Shown here piece after piece: positions 11,191 to 21,560 of a DNA stretch of 64,000 nt. The position numbers and the translations under genes were made by a program. Numbering within the stretch: position 1 is the stretch's first letter; each line of letters opens with the position of its first letter. Origin of the DNA: Armillaria gallica. Its lineage: Eukaryota > Basidiomycota > Agaricomycetes > Agaricales > Physalacriaceae. The notes under the pieces were generated by a model that made no database searches, was not told the DNA's origin, and worked only from the letters and a program-made list of their open reading frames with translations. The stretch covers positions 124,001-188,000 of the forward strand of contig JBANDB010000005.1 of the NCBI GenBank assembly GCA_037576215.1. The letters are read 5' to 3'.

Positions 11191-12669
11191 GACATGCGCA
11201 GCGAGACCATCAATTACTCCCCATGGCTATTCCCAATCGGGAAACAGCTCCTTCTTCCCTGCCACTACATCTCTGTCCCGCCCTCCCAAGACCCACTAGC
11301 GACCCCACCATTCTCGCCTGTGGATACAGAGCCGAGCACTAGCCACACGTTCTTCAAAGAGGCGTAACGCGCGCGGGAGCGGAATAAGCGGGAAGTGCTC
11401 GATGAGCTACGACACAACGAAGACAATCCATTGTTCAGGGACAAGGAGCCGTCGCCTCCCCTACTAGACTTGGATCTCTACGACGACTTTCACCGCGAAA
11501 ACATCGAGTATCTCATCATCGCTCCTAGCCATCGCACCCTCATCTTGACATCGCCATTCCCCACCATCACGCGCGCCAACTCTCTCTGCAGCAACACCCG
11601 CACCACCCATAGCCTCTATTTCATCCGTCTCATCACCCGTCACACACTTGCATACTCTCGCATCACGATGGATGAACACATTCCTCCCACCACGTGCACC
11701 GCCCTCTCCCTCCGCACGTGCCAGCCTTGATGCCCTCTTCGACCATCACGTCGAGCCACCACGTCCGCACTCGGTCGTCCCAGTCGAGATATCCTACGAC
11801 ACTCCTTTCGCACCACACAGCAGCGCTTCCGAGACGTCCTCCGTCGTGTACATCCCTCCGAGTGGTGCACCCGACTATCGTGGGGAGTCGTACAACTGGG
11901 ATAAAGGTTTCCCCAAAGATCTAGAGACGGAGCTGGCAAACAAAGAGAATCGACACGAACGTGCGCCGTCTGCTCCTCCTCTGAATATGGGAGATAGTAT
12001 CGAGAAGAAGATGGGCGAGGTAGAGCTGAAAGGGAGACGAGACGGCACTGTGAGGGTGCTCGAGTCAACGCTAGCGAATTCGGTGAGAACCACCCTTCTT
12101 TGATGGCATCAAATTAATTGTACGCAGGTCCGGCCACACCTCCCTGCTCTCTCCCGTCTCCCTCGCACATGGACGCTCCTGTACTCCCTCGACCAGCATG
12201 GCATATCTCTCAACACCCTCTATTCGCGGTCCGAGCGGACCAAACCAGCCGGTGCACTTGTCGTTGTGAAGGACGACGGCGATACCATCTTTGGCGCGTT
12301 CATAGCTGACGGAATACGGCAGAGCAGGGGACGGGGTTACTACGGCAGCGGAGAATCGTGCGTTCTCTTCCTTTCTTCCAAGCTTATCTCATCATCTGCA
12401 GATTCCTATGGCGATACTCGAACACCAAACTCTCGGTATACAAAACCACAGGGAGGAACGACTACATCGCACTCTGCGAGTCCCATTACCTGAGCTTTGG
12501 AGGCGGGGACGGGTCTTATGGGCTGTACGTTGACAAGAGCCTGCTGGAGGGCTCGTCGGCGCGGTGTCTGACATTTGGGAATGACGTCTTGTGTTCTCCG
12601 GGGAGGATGCGTGCCGGAGGAGCGGTGCCGTTTGAGTGTGTGGGCTTAGAAGTGTGGCGCGTAGGGTAA
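11191..12669 (+). pseudogene. OXR1-like TLDc-domain gene, longest copy
   Basis: Three exons: 11,191-12,082, 12,128-12,357 and 12,402-12,669, with introns of 45 and 44 bp (GTGAGA...GCAG; GTGCGT...GCAG). N-terminal landmarks DPLATPPFSP, KREVLDELRHNEDNPLF and PPLLDLDL match, from memory, basidiomycete OXR1. Exons 2-3 give LPALSRLPRTWTLLYSLD, GRGYYGSGES, FLWRYSN, YLSFGGGDGSYGLYVD and GLEVWRVG, a complete TLDc domain. Exon 1 carries an in-frame TAA after FFKEA, a frame change near 11,520, and a TGA where the 59.4-kb copy has CGA (CpG to TpG). It is therefore broken upstream but intact over the TLDc part. Followed by a T3 unit at 12,756. OXR1 proteins limit oxidative damage; fungal members act on the V-ATPase. 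Confidence 0.85.
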
Positions 12670-12755
12670 ATCAATCTAATACTGATTTTGATGCGCTAAG
12701 CTGTGTGATATCCTCAATGCCTTCTCGCCATTCATTGTAAGGGACCATCTTGTGT

Positions 12756-12818
12756 TGCAGCACTAGTGCGTAGTGGTTGATACGGCTCGCCGGAGGTTCG
12801 ATTCCTCCTTTGCGTACA
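12756..12818 (+). other. tRNA-like unit, class T3, downstream of OXR1
   Basis: TGCAGCACTAGTGCGTAGTGG, TTGATACGGC, then GGAGGTTCGATTCCTCC and TGCGTACA. Box B is perfect. The D-arm-like segment runs almost directly into the T-arm. It lies 87 bp past the OXR1 stop. Confidence 0.6.
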
Positions 12819-12939
12819 TACTCCGTATTACATGCCTGTTTTTATGCCCGCCGTTCCACGTGAACTCAGGGGAACATTAATGATTGTTCTCCGGAGTAAA
12901 AAGCTAGGAAAAGTATTGCCTTCGCAAGAGAGGTACGTG

Positions 12940-13004
12940 GAGAGGAGGAGTCGAACCTCCAGTGCTGGGCAGTACTACTACTAACTGCTGCACCACCCAT
13001 GTCC
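12940..13004 (-). other. tRNA-like unit, class T2
   Basis: Minus strand begins GGACATGGGTGGTGCAGCAG and ends GGTTCGACTCCTCC-TCTCC. Five of seven acceptor positions can pair. The middle contains only a short GTAGTAGTACTGCCC stretch in place of an anticodon arm and variable loop. Confidence 0.6.
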
Positions 13005-13406
13005 GCACAGAAGGAGGGAGTACTACTCATTATGCTCAGTTCGAGAAATACCTGTACGTATCTCGTAACGGTCCCCCTCAGCGCAAACACCACCCAGATA
13101 CTATCTCTTCCATCCGCGCGCATTAATCAAAAACTCCTCTGCTTGGAACAAAAAAAAAGTACGTCCCTGAAGAAAAGAAGGGGATTCGCACGACTCTCTC
13201 TGTCTTCTCGCAGGGTTTGGAACTTTCACCCACCGCCCTTAGACATATTTTATTGAGAGCACGCACGCAATGCTTGACGCGGCGTCGATTCCCTCCTTCA
13301 CGCTACGATGATCAAAGTTCTGCCTCCCACTCGTGGGGGGCTAAGACAACCACGAGGAAATTGAACCAAGAAGAAAAAAAGGCAACGTTTTTCATCTTGC
13401 AGATTT

Positions 13407-13465
13407 GGATATAGGGAATCAAACCCCTTGGCCAGAGAGGCCATTTCCTCTGAGCTAGGATGATC
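13407..13465 (-). other. tRNA-like unit, class T1
   Basis: Minus strand: TAGCTCAGAGGAAATGG, the hairpin GGCC-TCTCT-GGCC, and GGGGTTTGATTCCC with CTATATCC at the end. The 5' acceptor strand (GATCATCC) no longer pairs with the 3' strand. Confidence 0.5.
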
Positions 13466-13609
13466 TGCAAAAGATTACCAAAAAGTGCACATTCCGTAGT
13501 ATGCAATGAGATAAAGAGAATTCGAACACCCATAATAGCCATTCGACCCCTACATCCTGCAGTGCTGAGCACAACATACTCTTCCTTCCTGCTTCTCTGG
13601 AGGGGTTTT

Positions 13610-13714
13610 GAATTTGTACTAGAGAGTGAGGTGCTGTGTTTGCCGGGGAGGATACGCACTGGTGGGGTGGTGCCGTTTAAGCATGTTGGGTTGGAAGTAT
13701 GGCACATAGGGTAG
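13610..13714 (+). pseudogene. OXR1/TLDc extreme C-terminal fragment
   Basis: Reads EVLCLPGRIRTGGVVPF, then GLEVWHIG and stop (TAG 13,712-13,714), equal to the last 32 or so residues of OXR1. Upstream it is fused to unrelated repeat sequence. The companion copy at 49,845-49,910 shares this breakpoint and forms part of the Rep-A duplication. Confidence 0.7.
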
Positions 13715-13780
13715 GTCTTTAATTCTTATTTCAATGCGCTGCCCTCAATTGTTCATTCAGCCATTCATTGTGAGAAGTGT

Positions 13781-13843
13781 TGCAGCACCAGAGCATAGTT
13801 GTTAATATGGCTCACCGGAGGTTCGATTCCTCCCTTGCGTACA
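13781..13843 (+). other. tRNA-like unit, class T3
   Basis: TGCAGCACCAGAGCATAGTTG, TTAATATGGC, then GGAGGTTCGATTCCTCC and TTGCGTACA; 66 bp after the OXR1-tail stop. Confidence 0.55.
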
Positions 13844-14108
13844 TACTCTGTATTGTCCGTGCGCTATTATCCTCATAAACTCAGGAAACTTTTGCTTAGG
13901 AAGCAAAAAGAGATCGAACTATGTATTCAAACATTTCTTTTTCTACTTTCAACATGCACTAGGAGCATCTTTTTGCCTACTTATTCTAAACTCGAGGAAG
14001 ATAAACCAAGCACAAACGCAAGGGAAATTTCGTTCCACCCACAAAAACTGCCTATAAGTAGTCTCGGGTAGCATCCCACCGCACTTAACGAAAGCCCCCA
14101 CTTGGAAC

Positions 14109-14680
14109 TAGTGATTTACAGGGCCTGGCCTGAAGCCCTAAGCCGAGCCAGGCTGAGCCGGGCCAGGCCCTGAAAAGCCGGGCCCTGGGGGAGGGCTTCA
14201 TGAAGGCTTGGGCTCAGGCTTCATTTTTTCAAAGCCTGAGCCTGAGGCTTGAGCCCAGGCTTTTCAAGTCTCAAATACCTTGCTTTTCATGCAGATATGC
14301 GAGGAAGAGAGTAGGCTGTCTCTCTCTGATCAATACTCCGGACTTGCCTATGCTGATATGTGTCTTATATCACGAGATGACACCACCATCATAGCACTTT
14401 GAAAGCCAAGCTATTTATGTAACATAGTACTCAGAGTCCATCTTTCTGGTCTATATGCATGGTACATCATGTATTCATTTTATGCAATGTCTATGTATGC
14501 TAATAACCTTGTCTTCTGCTCATTCTGATGCCTAACAAAGCCCTGGCCTGAGCCTGAGCCAGGCCCGAGCCCAAGCAGGCTTGGGCTCAAGGCTCGGGCT
14601 TGTGATTTCAAAAGCCTGAGCCTGCGCAAGCCAAGCCCAAGCCCTCAAAGCCGGGCCAGGCCAGGCCCTGTAAATCACTA
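14109..14680. mobile_element. Non-autonomous hAT element (MITE)
   Basis: Ends are inverted repeats of at least 20 bp, starting TAGTGATTTACAGGGCCTGG at 14,109 and mirrored at 14,680. It is flanked by a perfect 8-bp duplication CTTGGAAC (14,101-14,108 and 14,681-14,688), and the uninterrupted site is visible in the other Rep-A copies. A TAGTG terminus with 8-bp duplication is typical of hAT elements, and the autonomous hAT at 37,474 also starts TAGTGAT. Both ends carry long G/C-rich stretches built on GGCTTGGGC/AGCCTGAGCC in both orientations, so each end can fold back. There is no transposase. Confidence 0.93.
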
Positions 14681-14945
14681 CTTGGAACAAAATAGGAAAA
14701 CCCTCCCTTTCAAGGGGCATACTCATCCCAAGGGAGGGGGTATTTGAACAACCCTTCTTTCTTCCCACACCTGGCCAATGTATTGATTGGAGTAATGATG
14801 CCAGATCAGGAGTGTGGGACCTTCCAATATGCTTCCCCACACCCTCTACAGTTACTTCATCCTCAAACAATGCTTATAGTACCCCCAGAAATAATCAATA
14901 AATCACTTGAAACAAAAAAAAAAGCTTCGTACATCTCACTAATTT

Positions 14946-15007
14946 GGATATGGGGAATCGAACCCATTCCACCTTGGTCAGCGAGCCATTTCACCTGAGC
15001 CATATCC
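14946..15007 (-). other. tRNA-like unit, class T1, best preserved
   Basis: It is 62 nt and starts GGATATG and ends CATATCC, a perfect 7-bp acceptor stem. Box A is like TGGCTCAGGTGAAATGG, and box B GGTTCGATTCC is perfect. Between them are only about 20 nt against about 32 in a normal tRNA, so a canonical anticodon arm plus variable loop does not fit. Confidence 0.65.
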
Positions 15008-15590
15008 ACGATGTATGTCGCTGCAGAAAGGTGGTCCAAATTCATGGTCATTTTGAAGTAGTCTTGTAGCAAAAACAATGGACCAAGATATCCAGGAAAT
15101 ATTTGCATACCCACCCCTTCCCTATGACCATTCAATGATACTATTCCTACATCCCAGGATGATGAGTCTATCTATCCCCTCCTCGCAGCTAGAAGGATTT
15201 TGAATTCCTACCGCCACCCAAAAGTCTCATGAGCATTCGATTTTCCCTCCCTCCATGCCCCACCTATGGAACATGAAGATAGATCTATTTTTTCTAGAAA
15301 TAAGACCCTTGAAGTAGTAATGAAGTAGGCCTTCCAACTATGGCTGAGAAAAAGAATTTGCAGGATAGGGTGCAGAGAACAAGTTAAATGCGTGACTATT
15401 CAGAACCGACCCTTACTCGCAGCTATCCTCTCTTTCCTTCACACTTCACTTGGTTCTTCATTGTCACATTTTAATCTGATGAATGCCGGACCTCCGATTC
15501 ATTGAGGTTCGATTCCAACGTACGTGATCTACCACTGCGAGTAAGGATCAGCTAGTAAAAAAACAAGTCAACTGTGTAGAAAGTCAAAGT

Positions 15591-15652
15591 GGAGAGGAGG
15601 AGTCGAACCTCAAGTACAGGGAGGTGCTATTACTAAGTATGCTAACCAATGC
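15591..15652 (-). other. tRNA-like unit, class T2
   Basis: Minus strand: GGCATTGGTTAGCATACTTA...GTACTTGAGGTTCGACTCC-TCCTCTCC. Box B is intact. Lies in Rep-A copy 2. Confidence 0.5.
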
Positions 15653-17812
15653 CAAACAAAACTAATATTACTATCAGTTCATGTCAATCCCTTCAGAATC
15701 CTTCCTGACTCTGGATCTTCTCATCAAAATCAAGCCATAATCAATTTCTACATAACTGGTCAGCTTCCAGGCACCATTCAATATGGAAGTTTGAACACAA
15801 ACCAATCACCCTTGGGCCAGGAGAATTTTGCGTTTGTGATTTGCGTGCTTGCGTTCATTTGCATTCATTTGCGTTTTGTGTACAATCATTTGCGTTCCTA
15901 TCAATATATTTATGGCATCATTACTGCGTGTCATTACCTATAAATGCGAGCGAAATTTATGTACCAGACTACGTCAAATGCGTTCTTAATCTTTAGGAGG
16001 TCTCAATACTGTTCCGGATAGATTACAGTGTCAAGTCAATTGTTTGAGACCTGAAAGACAGTAAAATACCTACCCACGAGGTCCCTGTGGATGGTCCGAT
16101 GGTATTTATGTACCATACATCCATCAAAAAATCAGTGGAAGCCTGAACAGAAGTTACAAAAGTCAAATCATATGAATGCATGCACCAATCAAAGTAACGC
16201 AAACGTTTCAATCAAGAATGCATGCGTTAACTTGATTTATGCATGTGTTCAGATATTTCTCGCAAGCGTTTAAGTAAGAACGCGAATGGTAAAACATCCC
16301 ATGCATGCATTACCAAGCGAACGCAAATGTGACACACCTGTCACATTTGCGTTTGACACTGGATCAAATCAAGTTCAACTCTGGTTTCACTAGCGTTTTT
16401 ACACATCACGGCCTCGTGTTACTTATCTGCACAGTTATTCTGGCCTGGTATTACTCAATGTTGGCTCATGTACTCGTAGTTACTCTGCGAAAGTGTACTG
16501 ACACAATACGACTTGAACTTGAACCCTTTTGGCTACAATTCAACATTGGGACTATTAAATATTGAAGCAATCCGAGTCTGTTGGAGAAACAGTATCCTAA
16601 GTGAAGAAAGATCACAGTGCAAGACAGAGAATCGATGCAGACGTGGCGGTAGAGCGTGAGTTCCGAAATGTGTTCTTAGATGCCCGATCAAGATTCAGTT
16701 TGTGATGGTGGCTGCCGAGCTCACTATTATAGTATCATTGACGTTTCTACACTGACACGCTTGAAAAGCATTCATGCATGTAAATTTGCGAATTGTACAA
16801 ATGAGTACAGGCAATAATGCGCAGACACGAAGGCAATGATGAAAGCAACAGAGCACAGTGTTTATAATGCCAGTAATGATATTACCAGAGTAAAGCTGGG
16901 TGGAGCGCATGGCTTAACCTGAGAATGGTACTAGAAAGGCCGTACTAGGTATGAAGTCCCAGTGCTTGACACTGAGTGCTCTGACAAGGCAAAGCATACA
17001 CGTGCTAAGAATAGCGTGGGACACACTTGCGGGGTAATTAAGACTTCGCGTAGCAGTGATCTATGACGCACAAGGCATGGCAGGCCCGGAGCTTAGAGTT
17101 CTAGACCTTGAGATGTCAGAACTCAAGTAAATCCGAAGTTCCGGGCTTCAGCCAAAATGTGCGAGGCCTAGACAAGAAGCACATTGCCCTCACTACAATG
17201 GAATTCCCTGTGAGAATACTAGGAAGCGAAATAAGAGTTGCGGGGTAGGCTATAACTCCGGGGATATGGCAACTGATGTCAACCCGCGTGTCATAGCCTT
17301 GGTAACCGATGCCATGACACTCAGAGACAGGACCTGGCCCCGGGCCAGACTCCTGAGTCAGCGCCAAGCTATGGCGTGATAATTGCAACATGCGCGGGAC
17401 GCAGGCGAAAGTACCCCGCAGCTTAAATAATACTATATTTGGTGGTACAAATTTGTAGGATGTAAAATAGATAAATAGCGCAGTGTACTTGTAGTGTACA
17501 AGTTTCAGACCCCCATTGTAGTCGCGCGCAAGCCTCCAGCTTGACGCCCTAGCAGCAGGATTAGTTTGTAACTTCGAGCGAGAGAATAAACCTAGAATTG
17601 ATATCATACCGAGTGAATTGAGTTGTTGCGCGAGGCGTAGAAAGCTTAGCGGGGGACTTGCTTAGCAGGGGACTTGCCTAGCAGGGACTCGTGTATGGTT
17701 TGAGTGATTGGTTGACTGTGCTCTACCCTGAGAATAAGAGATATTGTGTCATTGCGGACGTGCTCTTGAGTTTTGAGGGTTTCTTGTGACGCGTGGTGTT
17801 ACAGGTGGCAGA

Positions 17813-17999
17813 GGTTCAAACCCTTTGGTCTGATTAGCACACGCTTAGTTGGGTATACCATTCCGCAAGTGGCAGAGGTTCAAACCCTTTGGCTTGTCGG
17901 ACGGGGTTTATTTGGTTATTGTTTCTCTGGATTGGCACAGGTTCAAACCCTGTGGGTCTATGATCGGTTTTGGAAGCTGGAGCGCATAGGTTCAAATCC
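17813..17999 (+). repeat. Tandem box-B-like array in LTR-A copy 1 (4 units)
   Basis: GGTTCAAACCC occurs at 17,813, 17,877 and 17,940, and GGTTCAAATCC at 17,989, each in a similar GCAGAGGTTCAAACCCTTTG context. Spacing is 64, 63 and 49 bp. The motif fits the RNA polymerase III box-B consensus GGTTCRANNCC. Confidence 0.8.
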
Positions 18000-18198
18000 T
18001 GTGGCTTGAGTGGACGTGTTTTGAAGGGTTTCTGCTTAGAGCGCAAGCTTTGAGTCGTGTTTAGAGTGTGTTTAGGTTGTTGTGGTTACCTGTGTGTGAC
18101 ATGCATGACTTATTGAGGGTTTTGTGGGTGTGTGGCGACGTATTGTGTATTGTAGTACACCTTGCCTTGAGGCCTGGCGACATTGGTCGCCCCTCTTG

Positions 18199-18206
18199 TT
18201 ATAAAA
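18199..18206 (+). promoter_or_regulatory. TATA-like box of LTR-A copy 1
   Basis: TTATAAAA about 220 bp before the 3' end of the element. The same motif is in copy 2 on the other strand near 21,777-21,784 (TTTTATAA). Its position supports the plus orientation of this LTR. Confidence 0.5.
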
Positions 18207-18675
18207 GCCTTTGGACTTAGAGAGATCTATATACATGACGCACGCTATTGCTATACGTGTGTATCGTATATTCTGAGAGTTTAGTTGTCTTGCTTCAATC
18301 TGCTTCTATCACATAACATCCCCCCAAGAACTTGAGGGTTTGTGTGTGTAGTGTTGGGTGTGAGTGTGATCAGTGTCTTCGACACTGCTGCATTTCTAGC
18401 CTGCGCGCACAGAGTCTCTTCAACGCGTTGAAACTGGATTTACAACACACAATATACAGGTGTAGTACACTTTCGGACTCAGGAAAGGCATCCCAGACGA
18501 GAGAGTCAATCATGTCACGCACGCAAATGATGTCACACTCAGAAACGCAAATGCATTTGATCGAATGCAAATGCAATTTATTCAAACATGTGCATATGAA
18601 CGCAAACGCAAATGCAAACGGAAACTCGCAAGGGAACGCAAGCGTGCAAGGGTTAAACGCAAAATTCTACGTGCC

Positions 18676-18702
18676 CGCTTGGAAGTGTGGCATGTAGGGT
18701 AG
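18676..18702 (+). pseudogene. OXR1 last codons
   Basis: Only the last few codons remain (LEVWHVG-like, here LEVWHVG with stop TAG at 18,700-18,702), directly after the right end of the AACGCAAA element. The usual downstream stretch and T3 unit follow. Confidence 0.6.
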
Positions 18703-18807
18703 ATCAATCTAATGCTGATTTCAATACTCTTCCTCTCTGCACCTCGATTCTTCCTTCTTGCGTAGTGCATTCCAAATGTCATTCATTATAAGGGGACCAT
18801 CTTTTGT

Positions 18808-18869
18808 TGTAGCGCCAGAGTATAGCGGTTAATATGGCTCCAGAGGTTCGATTCCTCCCTTGCATACAT
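18808..18869 (+). other. tRNA-like unit, class T3
   Basis: TGTAGCGCCAGAGTATAGCGG, TTAATATGGC, then AGAGGTTCGATTCCTCCC and TGCATACA; 106 bp after the OXR1 stop remnant. Confidence 0.55.
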
Positions 18870-18989
18870 ACTCTGTATTACATGCCTGTTTTTACGCCCA
18901 CCGTTCTACGTTAACTCAGGGGAACATTAGAGATCGTTCTCCGGAGTAAAAAGCTATGAAAAGTATCGCCTTCGCAAGAAAGGTATGTG

Positions 18990-19052
18990 GAGAGGAGGAG
19001 TCGAACCTCGAGTGCTGGGCGGTTACTACTAACTGCTGCACTACCCATGTCC
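18990..19052 (-). other. tRNA-like unit, class T2
   Basis: Minus strand starts GGACATGGGTAGTGCAGCAG, has the middle GTAGTAACCGCCCAGCA, and ends GAGGTTCGACTCCTCCTCTCC. It is the clearest member of the class, 63 nt. The following 170 bp match the sequence after the T2 units at 6,910 and 63,257. Confidence 0.6.
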
Positions 19053-19229
19053 AAAAGACGGCAAACAGAACACAGTTACGAGGGGTCTCTCGCCTGCTAC
19101 TCATTATTCTGCGCTCGACGAATCCACATGTCTCTCCAGTAAACCCCGGTGATAATCTAGATCGCAGGAGTTCGAATCAGAACTCTGATGACCACAGGTC
19201 AAATGAATAAATCTATGGGTATGTTCGTG

Positions 19230-20440
19230 GTTCTGATAATTGACTACATGTATCGTCCTTCTGCAGCTGCCTGAGGTGACCCATGGTGCTCACTACTAAG
19301 ACCCACACATTGTCCCTCGTATATGCGCCGCATTTGCACTGGTTAGGTTCGGATCCTGGTCTGGAAGGTTTTCCTTTCAAGAGCACCAAGCACTTTTCTT
19401 GGTATCCCATGAGCTATACGAGAACCAATCAACATCGGCCCCCATTCCCATAACCAGATGGCTAATCACTGTGTGAATCGGGGTTTGCAAGCAACGTTGG
19501 TTCGATTCGGCTTCTCCATTACAGTTCAGCGCCATCCTGGCTGATCCTCAATCATTTTTTTCTATCACCATCGTAGCCTCTCTCGGTCCACCGTGTCTAT
19601 TGCAGGGCAGTGACTATTCTCTTAATCAAGCCGTGGATCGCTGGTGTTCTGCATCCCACTGCTGTATACTCCCTTAAACCCTCCATTGATGTTCCTGAAA
19701 GTAGTGATTCCGTGAGAGTACAGACTGAATAGATGCAGAGTTTGATACGGGGTGCTTTGTGTAATTCAGGGAACTCCATCAATAGTGCTCGAAGCATCAT
19801 TTGGCGCTTATCTCGTAGTGCGTGTTTGTTTGTTTGACGAAGCTGTTGCAGGTAATGGTCCTCGTACGTCCGTCTGGAAAGGAGTAACTGTCGTGTATTT
19901 CAGCGGGACATATCTGCCTTGCCTCTGAAAAGACGACAATAATCATGAGACACTGCTATCAAGCTGTTGTTTGCAGGTGTCGTGCTCGGATCAAGTGATT
20001 CAGTGACAACATTTCCAGTTTTCCTATTGTTGGAGCTCGTTCTTTCACAGCTTCTGATAGATAGGTTCTGTTCACCTGGGGTTTCTGTACCTTTATGGTA
20101 CTAAGAAGGTTGGAATATTCCACTTCTCTCCTTGTAAATCTCGATGAGGGATCCAGATCTTCAGTACCGAAATGGATCGTCGATGTCTTCTTCTCATGAA
20201 ATGAAATATACCGAGTGTCGTGGATTCTCATTTAATATGGCGCCTCGCATACACATCCCCTTAACAATGAATCAGCACATTGCTATGGTTTATAATCCTG
20301 ACCCCGATGTGCTCTCAACTGTTTGTCCCATCACTGACAACCATCACAATGCCTTCAGATAGCGGCTATCTGTTGTGATACTATTATAAGGAATATCTAC
20401 TGTATATTTCAACCCTTGGTGAGCGCTGAAATCAAGCTGT
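19230..20440. other. Intergenic region before the HET gene
   Basis: Contains two weak box-B-like sites (GGTTCGGATCC near 19,346 and GGTTCGATTCG at 19,499) and no reading frame I recognise. Sequence near 20,390 (TATTATAAGG) could be a promoter element for the HET gene, about 280 bp upstream of its start. Confidence 0.4.
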
Positions 20441-21560
20441 GATATGCTGACTAGCGCATCGCTACATGTATAACTGACAGATTTATCAAATAATGCCTTG
20501 GTATGGGTTTTGTATCAAATATACATTCCAACTCATAGAAATCTGCAGGGACTCTGATACTGGGATTACTTGGACAAACAAGTGGAGATAGTGGTACATC
20601 TGCAATAAAGATGCAGAATGTCACTTGATAACATATTTCCGGGGCCACAAGAAAAGGCACCCCAACATGGCGATCTCCTCATGCACAGAAATCGACCGTG
20701 CAATGGAAGATATTGTTGTTCCATTGCAACATATCTACAGTGGTAACAAACCTGTTATACCAGCCTCCCTGGCCAACACTCCCTGTGCTGGCCTCGGCAT
20801 TCAAGGTGTCTGTGATAAACTCAACGCCAGTATTGGAACATCGTACCCACTCATCCCATCCCTCGTCTCAGTTATTGAAGACTGTATTAGAAACAATTAC
20901 GACTTCAGCACTGCGTATGGCCGCCTTCGCGGGGTATGGTACAAAGAGTTGCGCTCCATCGCAGGCATACTGCATGAAAGCGAAGCTCAAGGCCGGCAGA
21001 TACGGGAGCGAGCGCTGGGTGGAAACCTTATTGTCAACCCATACATTTACCCTCGCCGTCTCTGGGATCTGTACAGCAATCGTGTGGTGCCATGTTGGAC
21101 CATGCACGGGTTCGATACACTGCCGTCATTTCCATCTGCGGGATGGATGTTCAACCCCCTGGACTCCAACTCTGAAGAGGTCTTGTTCGAGAAGGAACCG
21201 GCTGCAGAAAGGTTGCTGCCCCTGGCACCTATATCGCATGCTTGGGTGGACAAGAATGATCGCATGGGTGTGGAGACGCCTATAAATGGCCGGGAATGGC
21301 CTGTGCCTACTCCAAAGGATGCCGACCTTGATCTCATTCGCATCGAGATGCTGATTCTGGGCTTGGAGTACATGTGGTTGGATGTGCTCTGTTTAAGACA
21401 GAGAGGAGGGAAAAATGAGAGTCTGCATGAGAAGGAGTGGATGCTGGATGTTCCCACCATTGGGAAAGTCTATCGCAGAGTGGTGGTATATACTTACCTC
21501 AGTGGACTGGGGAGGCCATTGAGTGTTAAGCTGGGTGACTTCAACTTTGATAAAGAACGC

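Larger units (their letters stand above)
14032..15815. repeat. Rep-A, copy 2
   Basis: Aligned with 1-1,180 and 50,220-51,420, but interrupted by a 572-bp element at 14,109-14,680 and cut off at about 15,815, where another element begins. No protein-coding content is supportable. Confidence 0.8.
16753..18422 (+). mobile_element. LTR-A copy 1: solo-LTR-like element
   Basis: It starts TGACACGCTTG and ends CTCTTCA (TG...CA). Flanks ACAC and ACGC fit a 4-bp target duplication with one CpG change. An inverted copy lies at 21,561-23,425 and an older one at 28,426-31,890. Near the 3' side is TTATAAAA (18,199), as expected of a U3/R promoter, and four box-B-like motifs lie at 17,813-17,999. No gag or pol coding was seen. 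A 163-codon antisense open frame is shared with copy 2 but resembles no protein. A long LTR of a retrotransposon is the simplest reading; an unrelated TG...CA element is the alternative. Confidence 0.7.
15828..18672. mobile_element. Decayed element with AACGCAAA subterminal repeats
   Basis: The left end reads AGAATTTTGCGTTTG and the right end is its mirror (CGCAAAATTCT). Inside both ends the words TTTGCGTT or AACGCAAA recur several times, and more copies lie at 16,300-16,360. The right terminus recurs at 56,484-56,551 with the same ACGTG following. Repeated short words next to the termini are typical of hAT-like elements. The flanks differ (Rep-A left, OXR1 tail right) and I found no target duplication, so a rearrangement is possible. 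LTR-A (16,753-18,422) is nested inside. Confidence 0.5.

Noticed and set aside
11395..11730. A 111-codon plus-strand frame (DELRHNEDNPLF...) as a separate small gene
   Set aside because: Its first half is the OXR1 N-terminal region. The second half is an out-of-frame reading of the next OXR1 segment after a frameshift.
14109..14680. Possible G/C-rich structured noncoding RNA
   Set aside because: The strong fold-back is explained by the inverted repeats of a MITE with an exact 8-bp duplication.
15828..18672. Helitron ends (hairpin near the terminus CGCTT-GAA-AAGCG)
   Set aside because: The hairpin belongs to the LTR-A terminus, which has TG...CA ends and a target duplication, unlike Helitrons.
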